A stretch of 17,799 bases of DNA, taken from positions 2,699 to 20,497 of the forward strand of contig CAIFEU010000030.1 of assembly GCA_903789505.1 (NCBI GenBank). Reading direction: 5' to 3'. Below are positions 1-6,111 of this stretch, in pieces. Every line of letters begins with the position of its first letter. The stretch's first letter is position 1. The notes under the pieces were generated by a model, which did no database searches, had not been told where the DNA came from, and saw nothing but the letters and a program-made list of their open reading frames with translations. A program made the translations under genes and the position numbers. Origin of the DNA: an uncultured Coriobacteriales bacterium. GTDB lineage: Bacteria; Actinomycetota; Coriobacteriia; Coriobacteriales; UMGS124.

Positions 1-155
1 CGCCCATCCCAAACAGAACGGCGGGGGGGGCCCCCCCCCCGGGGGGGGGCGCCGCGGGGGGGGGGGCAAATTGGGGCCCCCCACCCCCGTTGGGGGGGGC
101 GCCCCCCGGTTACACCCGGGGGCGCGGGGGCCCCGCGGCGGCGGCCATGTAAAAT
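1..155. other. Low-complexity G/C homopolymer contig end
   Basis: The stretch is made of long G and C runs (for example around 25-67 and 71-110) with almost no A or T, unlike the balanced high-GC coding sequence that follows. It looks like low-quality or artefactual sequence at a contig edge. No gene or signal can be trusted here. The in-frame TAA at 150-152 just before the first open codons of the flavoprotein may itself be an artefact. Confidence 0.7.
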
Positions 156-1850
156 ATGGGGCGGTGGGCCCCGCGGGGCACGACCGGCGACCTGAGCTTC
201 CTGGGCGAGAAGCCGCAGGTGAGCGATGCCGACTGCACCAGCACGGTCACGGCCGACGTCATCATCGTCGGGGGCGGCCACGCGGGCATCCAGTGCGCCA
301 AGTCCGCGATCGAGGGCGGGCTCTCGGTCGCGGTGATCGAGCGGCTCGCGGCCGACGACGACGGCACCTACTACCTGCGTGGCGAGGACGTGGGCCACTT
401 CAACTCCCAGTGGCTGATCAACCAGGGATTCGGCCCGTACGACACCGAAGAGATCGTCATGGAGTTCGCCAAGCGCAGCGGCTTCTGCGTGAACCTCGAG
501 CTCATCCGCAGCTACGTCGAGAACTCCGGCGCCATGTTCGACGCGATGGTCGACCTGGTGCCCGAGGACAGCGACATCCTCGACTACGGCCAGTGCAACG
601 TCCAGCAGTGCGCCGAGGGCGTCTACCCCCACGAGCTCGGCGGATACAAGACCTGGGCCGGCACCGCGCAGTTCCGCGGCGGCATCTTCGAGGACGAGAT
701 CCCGATGGCCAGCGCGAGCCGCCTGCCCGAGTTCGAGTTCCTCGCCAAGAAGCACGCCGAGGACCTGGGCGCCGTCTGGTACAACGGCTACACCGCCGTG
801 GTGCTCGACCAGGCGGAGGTCGGCGGCAAGGTGAGCGGCGTCTACGCGACCGACCCCGACGGCAACTACGTCAAGTTCGCCGCCAACAAGGCCGTCGTGC
901 TCGCCGCCGGCGACTTCGGCGGGGATGGCAAGATGGTCTGGAACATCTGCGAGGAAGTCCGCTCGATGGCCATGCTCAACGGCGTGACCGAGGACACCGC
1001 CGCCGACCAGTGCGCCAGCATGGCGGGCAACCCCGGCACCGGCCACAAGATGGGCCTGTGGGCCGGCGGCTACCTCGACCCGTACTTCCGCGCCAGCATG
1101 GAGGGCGGCGGCGCGCAGGGCCCGCTGGGCTCCGCCCCGCTCGTGTACGTCGACGCCCACGGCAGGCGCTTCATGAACGAGTGCCAGCCGGTGAGCGCCC
1201 AGGCGCAGTTCAGGCGCACGACCCTGCCCGTCTACTCCATCTGGGACGCCAACTGGGAGGAGTTCGTCAAGGTCTGCGGGACCGACCACGGCTCGCCCGA
1301 CTGGGGCGTGCCCGAGTACATCGAGCAGGTGCGCGAGGACATGTCGCACGTCGTCGACGCGGGCGCGGACGGCTATCCCGTGCGCAGCTCCTGCTACACC
1401 GAGCGCGAGGGTTCGCGCAACATCGTCCACGGCGCGAACACCCTTGAGGAGCTCGCGGACATGATGGGGCTGGACGCGGACACCAAGGCCACCTTCCTCG
1501 ACACGATCGCCGAGTACAACAAGATGTGCGAGGACCAGCACGACACGCTCTTCGGTCGCGACGCAAAGGCGATGATCCCGCTCGACACGCCGCCGTACTA
1601 CTACTACGCGACCGACCGTCAGCCTGCGGGCAACACCGGCATGGCGGCGCTGTGCGGCTTGATCACCGACAACAACATGAACGTCCTGCGTGTCTCCGAC
1701 AAGCAGCCGATCGAGGGGCTCTACGCTGCCGGGAACTGCCTGGGCGGCCGCTACGCCCTCACCTACGCGACGCCTGTCGCCGGCAACTCCGTGGGCCAGG
1801 CCATGACCAACGGCTACGTGCTGGGCAAGTACCTGGCGCAGAACGCATAG
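156..1850 (+). CDS. FAD-dependent reductase, fumarate reductase/SdhA flavoprotein family (5' end lost)
   Basis: The 564 readable residues form a FAD-binding-2 family oxidoreductase. This family uses reduced FAD to reduce unsaturated or oxidised organic electron acceptors; fumarate and urocanate reductases belong to it. The dinucleotide-binding loop GGGHAG is at about residues 39-44 behind a hydrophobic beta strand (ADVIIV). The C-terminus has the family FAD-contacting stretch (GLYAAGNCLGG, then YATPVAGNSVGQA) near residues 522-549. The acceptor substrate cannot be read from sequence. Coriobacterial homologues usually start with a twin-arginine signal and act outside the membrane with a separate cytochrome partner. 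Here about 40-50 N-terminal residues seem to be missing, because the ATG at 156 sits directly against the corrupted contig end. Residues from about 11 (GDLSFLGEKP) look authentic. No cytochrome or regulator gene is visible, so pathway context is lost. Third codon positions are nearly all G or C, unlike the cas genes. Confidence 0.85.
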   Translation: MGRWAPRGTTGDLSFLGEKPQVSDADCTSTVTADVIIVGGGHAGIQCAKSAIEGGLSVAVIERLAADDDGTYYLRGEDVGHFNSQWLINQGFGPYDTEEIVMEFAKRSGFCVNLELIRSYVENSGAMFDAMVDLVPEDSDILDYGQCNVQQCAEGVYPHELGGYKTWAGTAQFRGGIFEDEIPMASASRLPEFEFLAKKHAEDLGAVWYNGYTAVVLDQAEVGGKVSGVYATDPDGNYVKFAANKAVVLAAGDFGGDGKMVWNICEEVRSMAMLNGVTEDTAADQCASMAGNPGTGHKMGLWAGGYLDPYFRASMEGGGAQGPLGSAPLVYVDAHGRRFMNECQPVSAQAQFRRTTLPVYSIWDANWEEFVKVCGTDHGSPDWGVPEYIEQVREDMSHVVDAGADGYPVRSSCYTEREGSRNIVHGANTLEELADMMGLDADTKATFLDTIAEYNKMCEDQHDTLFGRDAKAMIPLDTPPYYYYATDRQPAGNTGMAALCGLITDNNMNVLRVSDKQPIEGLYAAGNCLGGRYALTYATPVAGNSVGQAMTNGYVLGKYLAQNA

Positions 1851-2017
1851 GCGGTCTCGCGGGTCTGCCTGATTGCGTGCGCCGAAAAGCCAGCTGACGC
1901 ACGGGTGACGGGCGGAGGTCGGCGAGCGAGGCGGCGCCACGCGCGGGGCGTGGCGAGGGAAGCGGGCGCGGCAGATTGCCAGGGCTGGCGGTCCTGCCGC
2001 GCCCCTCGCGCGTTCGG

Positions 2018-2042
2018 GGGTGCAGGCTCCGCGCCTGCGCCC
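2018..2042. terminator. Possible bidirectional hairpin between convergent genes
   Basis: GGGTGCAGGC pairs with GCCTGCGCCC over 10 bp (one U-G pair) around a 5-nt loop, in the 244-base gap between the convergent flavoprotein and DUF1538 genes. There is no T-run on either side, so it is only a candidate terminator. The rest of 1851-2094 shows no gene. Confidence 0.35.
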
Positions 2043-2094
2043 GAGCGCACCCGCCGCGCTCACTGGGACTGGGGCGTGCGCCCGCCGCGCCCCC

Positions 2095-3669
2095 TCAGCG
2101 CGCCTGCGCCAGCTCACACTCGGCGCCCGAGGCGCGGGCGCGCCGCCGCGAGCGCATCGAGACCAGGCCCATCACCTGCACCGTCACCAGCGGCGTCATT
2201 GCGACCAGGGCGATCAGCCCGAACGCGTCGGTGATCACGTTTCCCCCGACTGCCTGGCACAGCCCCATCGCGAAGGGCAGCATGAACGTGGCGGTCATGG
2301 GGCCGGAGGCGACGCCGCCCGAGTCGAACGCCATCGCGGTGAACATCGGCGGCACGACGAACGCCAGCGCGAGCGAGACCGCGTAGCCGGGAACCAGGAA
2401 CCACAGGATGTCGATGCCGAACAGGATGCGCACGATGGAGAGGGCCGACGCGACCGCGACGGCGACGGAGAGGGCGCGGCCGATCGCACGTGCGGACACG
2501 GTGCCGCCGCTGAGCTCCTCGACCTGTTCGCCCATGACGCCGACGGCGGGCTCGGCGCGCACGGCGAACCAGCCGAGCAGCGCGGCGACCGGCGTGGCGA
2601 GCAGGCGCGTCCACGGGGCACCGACGGTCTCCGAACCCAGCACCGACCCAATCCTCATCGCGAGCGGTGAGAACCCCACGCCGATCGCGAGCAGGAACAG
2701 GACGAGCCCGACGTAGGTCACCGCGAGCCCGATGAGCGCGCCCAGCGCCTCGCGGCTGCGCGCCGAAGGCACGAGCAGCAGGTAGACGAGGTAGAACAGC
2801 GCGACCGGCGCGAGCGCGACGGCGACCTCCGCGCAGTAGCCGGGCAGCTCGGTGGCGAACGCCGCGCCGACCCTGACGCTCGTCCAGTGGGAGACGACCG
2901 TCTCGCCCGCGTACTCGGCGGTCGACTGGCCGAACACGAAGCCGAGCACGAGCACGGCGAGGACCGGTCCGATCGAGCAGAGCGCGAGCATGCCGAGGGC
3001 GTCGTCCTGGGCGCGCGCCGCCTCGCCCGAGCTGCGTCCCTGCCGCCGTGCCGCGGCGACGCCGATTCCGACCGCCATGATGAACGGCGCGGTCATGGGC
3101 CCGGTGGTCGCCCCTCCGGCGTCGAACGCGACGCTCAGGTAGGCGGGGTCCGAGAGGAGCGCGAGGAGGAAGGTGACCGCGTAGGCAGCGAGGAGGACCC
3201 AGCGCAGGGGAACTCCCAGCAGCGTGCGCGCGACCGCGACCGCCAGGAACAGGCCGACCCCGACGGCGACCACGACGATGAGCGTGACGGTGTCGACGTG
3301 CGGGACGTTGCCGGCGAGCACCTGCAGGTCGGGCTCGGCGACCGTGACGATGATGCCGACGAGCAGGCTCACGAACGTGGCGCCGAGCAGGCCGCGCGCG
3401 GACACCGCCCCCGCGTCACCCGGGCGTGCCATGCGCGCGAGGCTGCCGCCGATGTGGGCGCCGATGCGCGTCATGGACGCCTCCGCCCCGAGCATGAACA
3501 CGCCGAGCCCGATCACGAGCAGGCCGCTCGCCAGCAGGAACGTGAGCACGAGGCCCGACGAGATGGGGGCGATCGTCAGGCTCAGGGCGAGGACTATCAG
3601 GACGACGGGGGCGACGGCCCCCAGGGCCTCGCGAATCTTTCGGATGAGGGCGTGTCGGTGCTCGGTCAT
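2095..3669 (-). CDS. DUF1538 family integral membrane protein
   Basis: Starting at the ATG at 3667-3669, the product is 524 residues (MTEHRHALIR...). This start is preceded by a perfect AAGGAGG at the right distance; the 85 codons upstream in frame are Arg/Pro-rich noise. The protein is almost wholly hydrophobic, with many membrane helices arranged as two internal repeats. Each repeat has a matching GG-x(3)-GPMT motif: DAGGATTGPMT near residue 181 and DSGGVASGPMT near residue 446. That duplicated motif is the signature of DUF1538, a polytopic family without an established function; a transport role is a guess from topology. It sits in the inner membrane by inference. It converges with the flavoprotein gene and is divergent from the frameshifted gene at 4147, so it is probably transcribed alone. 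Several long + strand open frames overlap it, but they are high-GC shadows. Confidence 0.85.
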   Translation of the reverse strand: MTEHRHALIRKIREALGAVAPVVLIVLALSLTIAPISSGLVLTFLLASGLLVIGLGVFMLGAEASMTRIGAHIGGSLARMARPGDAGAVSARGLLGATFVSLLVGIIVTVAEPDLQVLAGNVPHVDTVTLIVVVAVGVGLFLAVAVARTLLGVPLRWVLLAAYAVTFLLALLSDPAYLSVAFDAGGATTGPMTAPFIMAVGIGVAAARRQGRSSGEAARAQDDALGMLALCSIGPVLAVLVLGFVFGQSTAEYAGETVVSHWTSVRVGAAFATELPGYCAEVAVALAPVALFYLVYLLLVPSARSREALGALIGLAVTYVGLVLFLLAIGVGFSPLAMRIGSVLGSETVGAPWTRLLATPVAALLGWFAVRAEPAVGVMGEQVEELSGGTVSARAIGRALSVAVAVASALSIVRILFGIDILWFLVPGYAVSLALAFVVPPMFTAMAFDSGGVASGPMTATFMLPFAMGLCQAVGGNVITDAFGLIALVAMTPLVTVQVMGLVSMRSRRRARASGAECELAQAR

Positions 3670-4146
3670 GGGCGGCGGCCTCCTTGTGCGCGGCGCGCGA
3701 GGGCGAGGTCCGCGCGGAGGCGGCGGCAGCGGAGGGGGCGTCGATCTCCGGGGCCGCGAGGCGTCGGCGTCCGTCGATCGCCACGTCCCTTTGCCGCGGT
3801 GCCACGGCAGGCGGAAGGCCACGCGTCTCGAGCGCGTCAGGGCGGGTCGTCGTGGGCGGAAGTGGGGCGGAGCTGTGCGGGGCGTCTGCGCATGCCGATG
3901 CGGCACACCGAGACTCGTTCTCATTATGGGGTACTTACCCGCCGACGCGTGAGATCCCGAGGCGGGTTGCGCGGTGAATGGCGCTACATAAAGAGACCAT
4001 CACCGCAATCGACGCAGAGCGTCGCGGCGCATCGCCCGCCGACGGCGTCGGCCCCTCGCGCGGCTTTCGCTCGCCGCCGTGCGGGTGCCGCCAGCCGGAA
4101 GGCGTATAGTCTTCAGCGCGTGTCCGCCGTGTGGATGGGGGTTCGC
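3670..4146. other. Divergent intergenic region, no gene seen
   Basis: This 477-base gap lies between the divergent DUF1538 and pRiA4b-like genes and must hold both promoters. The only promoter-like element I can point to for the + side is TATAGT at 4105-4110, about 37 bases before the chosen ATG, without a convincing -35. On the minus side, CATAAT (complement of 3922-3927) is a weak -10 candidate. Both are tentative. The open frames through this region are Arg/Pro/Gly-rich, as expected for non-coding high-GC DNA. Confidence 0.4.
3679..3685 (-). promoter_or_regulatory. Ribosome binding site fixing the DUF1538 start
   Basis: Read on the minus strand, this is AAGGAGG followed by 9 bases and the ATG at 3669-3667. 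It is the reason for rejecting the longer upstream open frame. Confidence 0.8.
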
Positions 4147-5012
4147 ATGACGCCAAAGCGCCAGCGTGCTGCAGCAAGTGGCAAGGTTTCCAGAGGGTCG
4201 CGGCGCGCGGCAGCCACGAACGAGAGCGGCCCCGGGGCATGTCCGACGCTCACGCCCGTGGGCAGGGAGGTCGCGTCGTCCATGGCGCACATGCTCGATG
4301 GCGCCCTGGGAATGGTGGGCGAGACGCTGCAGGACGTCGTGCGCAGCGTCGAGCCCATCGCGAACGAGCCAGCGTTTCGCTCCCGCATCGAGCTTTCCCT
4401 TGAGCCAGGGCGCACGTGCTGGCGAGAGATCGTCGTGCCGCAGGACTGGACTTTCTACGATCTGCGCGAGGCGATTCAGTCGTGCTTCCTGTGGCGGGAC
4501 TACCACCTCTTCGACTTCAAGCTCCGCATGCAGGGCAGGCAGGTCGAAATCGGCGGCCCGGACCGGGGCGGCGCCGACTCGATGTTCTCGTTCATGCAGA
4601 CGGGCGGCGGCGAACGCGAGACCCTCGACGCGGCGAGCACGCCGCTGACCGACGCGTTCCCTCGCTGCGAACGGCGCTGTACACGTACGGCTACTGCGAC
4701 AGCTGGGAGCGCCGCATCAGGCTCATCGAGACCATCCCGCCCTATAGGGGCGAGATGTCCGTCTGCACGGGCGGCATCGGTGACGCGCCTCCCGAGGACG
4801 TGGGCGGGTCTTACGGCTTCGAGGAGTTCATGCGCGTCATGGCCAACGGCCGCGACCCCGACCATGCGTCCGTCAAGGAATGGGCGCATAGTCAGTTCTT
4901 CGAGCGATATAGCCTCGCCGCCGTGAACCGGCGCATGCGCGCGCGGCGCACCGGCGAGCTCTTTGACGAGTGGGAGGAGCGCAACGGCGGGCGTGACACG
5001 GACGGAAGCTGA
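4147..5012 (+). pseudogene. pRiA4b ORF-3 / IS1096 TnpR-like family gene with a frameshift
   Basis: Two frames together encode one family member. From the ATG at 4147 (or 4282, which follows GGGAGG), frame 1 gives the N-terminal half: RSRIELSLEPGRTCWREIVV and PQDWTFYDLREAIQ, matching the typical 'hxxWRxixVPxxxTfydLHexIq' start. After about 4668 the family pattern continues one base out of phase (YTYGYCDSWERRI, then PPEDVGGSYGFEEFM and DPDH) and ends at the TGA at 5010-5012. The switch lies between about 4655 and 4677 and corresponds to one missing base, or two extra. This family is often carried as a passenger gene on IS1096-like transposons and plasmids. Its molecular function is not established despite the 'TnpR' label. 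No transposase or terminal inverted repeat was found nearby. It could be a true mutation or a sequencing error. Its last ~50 bases recur in decayed form at 5626-5700. Confidence 0.75.
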
Positions 5013-5028
5013 CGGGTGCGAGCGCGGG
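5007..5028 (+). repeat. 22-bp direct repeat, copy 1
   Basis: This 22-base block begins AGCTGACGGG and ends GCGCGGG. It includes the stop codon of the frameshifted pRiA4b-like gene and is identical to 5673-5694. Confidence 0.8.
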
Positions 5029-5102
5029 GGGGGGCTCCCGAACACTCCGCTATTCCGATGTCGCCCGCATCCGGCGGGCACGGCATATGGAGGGGGAACA
5101 AG

Positions 5103-5516
5103 ATGGGGAACGGAAGGAAGACGGCAATCGAGAGGATGCGCAACGGGGCAAGGGCGACGTGCCTGGTGTGTGCCGCGCTTGCGCTGGTGCTGCTGGTCGT
5201 GGAGGTGGTGCTTGCGGCATTGGCAATCCAGCAGGTCGACTCGACGAGCCTGTCGAAGTCGACGGATGCGCTCGCCGTCGCGTCGCCTGCCATCCTAGGG
5301 GGCAAGATAGCCGGCATCTCGTTCGGCGCGGCACTTCTCGTGCCGCTGTGCGCGGCGTCCGGGGTGGCGGGCTTTATCTGGATTCTCGCCGCAGTCGCAA
5401 ACGCCGCCGTCAAGTCCATCCCGACCCCAGCGATTCCGCCGCAACAATATTATGGAGCTCCCCAACAGCCTGTTTATGAAACTCCACAGCAGCCTATGCA
5501 GCCGCAGCGCTATTAA
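5103..5516 (+). CDS. Small membrane protein with Pro/Gln/Tyr-rich C-terminal tail
   Basis: I do not recognise a named family. The ATG at 5103 is preceded by GGAGGGGG (5089-5096) at good spacing, so it is preferred to an in-frame upstream GTG at 5016. The 137-residue product has a basic N-terminus (K6, R11, R13, R17), which favours a cytoplasmic N-end. A first hydrophobic helix lies at about 18-42, a short polar segment at 43-63, and a second long hydrophobic stretch at about 68-102. A tail of Pro, Gln and Tyr (PPQQYYGAPQQPVYETPQQ) runs to the end. Such tails occur in actinobacterial DUF4190/DUF4064-like membrane proteins, but the resemblance here is only compositional. Function is unknown. 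It stands alone between the frameshifted gene and the CRISPR locus. Confidence 0.75.
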   Translation: MGNGRKTAIERMRNGARATCLVCAALALVLLVVEVVLAALAIQQVDSTSLSKSTDALAVASPAILGGKIAGISFGAALLVPLCAASGVAGFIWILAAVANAAVKSIPTPAIPPQQYYGAPQQPVYETPQQPMQPQRY

Positions 5517-5876
5517 ACCGCCCCTCACACGCCATCATGTCTTGTCTCACATGGAGGCATGCCCACAAACCGAAGGATGGGGTCGATGTCCCTCCGGCTC
5601 CCGCTGGCTTGGGGACGATTCAGGCTTTGACGGGTGGGAGGAGCGCTTCGGTGGGGGCATGGCGTGGAGGAGAGCTGACGGGTGCGAGCGCGGGTGGGGA
5701 GGCTGACGCAGACGGTGCGCCTGCCGGCATACCGAGGAGGACGCTGAGTATTGCGCCGGAAGGACGTGCAGGCATGGACAGAACTTTCTGCTCGCAGGTG
5801 ATGACGCATGGCATCAGGGGCAATGCTATCCTTTGGGACAATCGCTGGCGACGGCCTTTCGGACTTCCGATTGACC
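5517..5876. other. Intergenic region with a decayed gene-end copy
   Basis: No convincing gene lies here. The segment 5626-5700 is a decayed copy of the end of the pRiA4b-like gene. The 3' part may hold the promoter of the mini-CRISPR: TATCCT at 5827-5832 with an upstream TG (extended -10) lies about 45 bases before pseudo-repeat 1, but no well-spaced -35 accompanies it. A Shine-Dalgarno-like GAGGAGG at 5734-5740 and GGAAGGA at 5758-5764 precede possible tiny frames starting at TTG 5751 and ATG 5774. Neither can be called a gene. Confidence 0.4.
5626..5700 (+). repeat. Decayed duplicate of the 3' end of the pRiA4b-like gene
   Basis: Bases 5626-5646 match 4962-4982 at 20 of 21 positions (coding for FDxWEER), and 5673-5694 match 5007-5028 exactly. 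The segment between them differs in length and sequence. The order and spacing are close to the original, so this is a remnant of a second copy of the gene end, separated from the first by the small membrane-protein gene. Confidence 0.75.
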
Positions 5877-5966
5877 TTACTCCTCACGTGCGTGGGGATG
5901 ATCCGGAGTTGAGCTACGGGGTGTCGGCGAGAATGGTAATGGTCCCCGCGTGCGCGGGGATGACGG
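5877..5966 (+). CRISPR. Degenerate mini-CRISPR (two pseudo-repeats, one 34-nt spacer) upstream of cas3
   Basis: Pseudo-repeat 1 (5877-5904) matches the main-array repeat at 20 of 28 positions and pseudo-repeat 2 (5939-5966) at 22 of 28. Both lie in the same orientation as the main array and flank a 34-nt spacer (5905-5938); the main array has 33. Repeat 1 keeps the full 3' handle ATGATCC, which becomes the crRNA 5' tag, but has lost its 5' end. Repeat 2 keeps the 5' part and the perfect CCCCGC/GCGGGG hairpin but has lost the handle (ATGACGG). Repeat 1 still folds: CCTCAC pairs with GTGGGG, where a G-C pair has become A-T on both sides. Both share a GTGC loop in place of ACGC. This is what one would keep to make a single crRNA with Cas6e. 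The spacer resembles the cas3 promoter at 6069-6086. I infer a cas-regulating guide RNA; the alternative is a dead array remnant. Confidence 0.8.
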
Positions 5967-6012
5967 GTGCCTCGTCGGAGTCTGTGAAGAGTGTGGACGC
6001 CGGCGAGGCACC
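5966..6012 (+). terminator. 13-bp hairpin directly after pseudo-repeat 2
   Basis: Bases 5966-5978 (GGTGCCTCGTCGG) pair with 6000-6012 (CCGGCGAGGCACC) over 13 bp with a single U-G pair and a 21-nt loop. It starts at the last base of pseudo-repeat 2 and ends 39 bases before the cas3 -35 element. It has no T-run, so it may either end or stabilise the mini-CRISPR transcript; termination is inferred from position. Confidence 0.5.
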
Positions 6013-6021
6013 GGTAGTTGA

Positions 6022-6045
6022 AAGAGGACTCCTTAAGAGTCTCTT
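6022..6045 (+). other. Second inverted repeat just upstream of the cas3 promoter
   Basis: AAGAG-G-ACTC (6022-6031, middle G bulged) pairs with GAGTCTCTT (6037-6045) around CTTAA. The short pyrimidine-rich stretch after it (CTATCTT) makes it a weak terminator candidate for the upstream transcript. As DNA it could also be an operator half-site pair next to the -35 element. Confidence 0.4.
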
Positions 6046-6050
6046 CTATC

Positions 6051-6086
6051 TTGACAAGATATAGTAATGAGTTAAGACTAAGGGGT
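6051..6086 (+). promoter_or_regulatory. Putative cas3 operon promoter overlapping a guide-like target site
   Basis: A perfect TTGACA (6051-6056) lies about 60 bases before the cas3 start. With 16-bp spacing the -10 would be TAAGAC (6073-6078), a poor match, suggesting a weak or regulated promoter. Bases 6069-6086 carry GAGTT, AG, CTA and GGGGT in the same order as the mini-CRISPR spacer from 5906, with substitutions at 6074 and 6081 and one extra A at 6077. The three bases before this site are AAT (6066-6068), one change from the AAG common as type I-E PAM. A Cascade complex bound here would cover the -10 and start point. Confidence 0.6.
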
Positions 6087-6111
6087 AAAACAGCACGCAG
6101 AAACCTATGGA

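Noticed and set aside
71..1447. 458-codon + strand frame over the flavoprotein
   Set aside because: Its product is Arg/Gly noise in another phase; frame 156-1850 has FAD-binding motifs.
1905..2386. Short + strand frames between the convergent genes
   Set aside because: They are antisense to the DUF1538 3' end and of Arg/Ala/Pro-rich shadow composition.
2887..4146. Long + strand open frame through the DUF1538 gene and its upstream region
   Set aside because: It is antisense to a clear membrane protein and rich in Arg, Asp, Glu and Gly; only its part after 4147 shows family motifs.
3670..4146. Possible tRNA or riboswitch in the divergent gap
   Set aside because: No cloverleaf, T-loop signature or conserved aptamer pattern could be found by reading.
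6014..6021. Second seed-like match to the mini-CRISPR spacer (GTAGTTGA, 7 of 8)
   Set aside because: It lies outside the promoter elements, is flanked by CCG, and the match does not continue beyond the seed; 6069-6086 is much better.
5537..6064. 175-codon + strand frame between the membrane-protein gene and cas3
   Set aside because: It runs through the mini-CRISPR repeats and the hairpins, has no family motifs, and its start lacks a ribosome-binding site.
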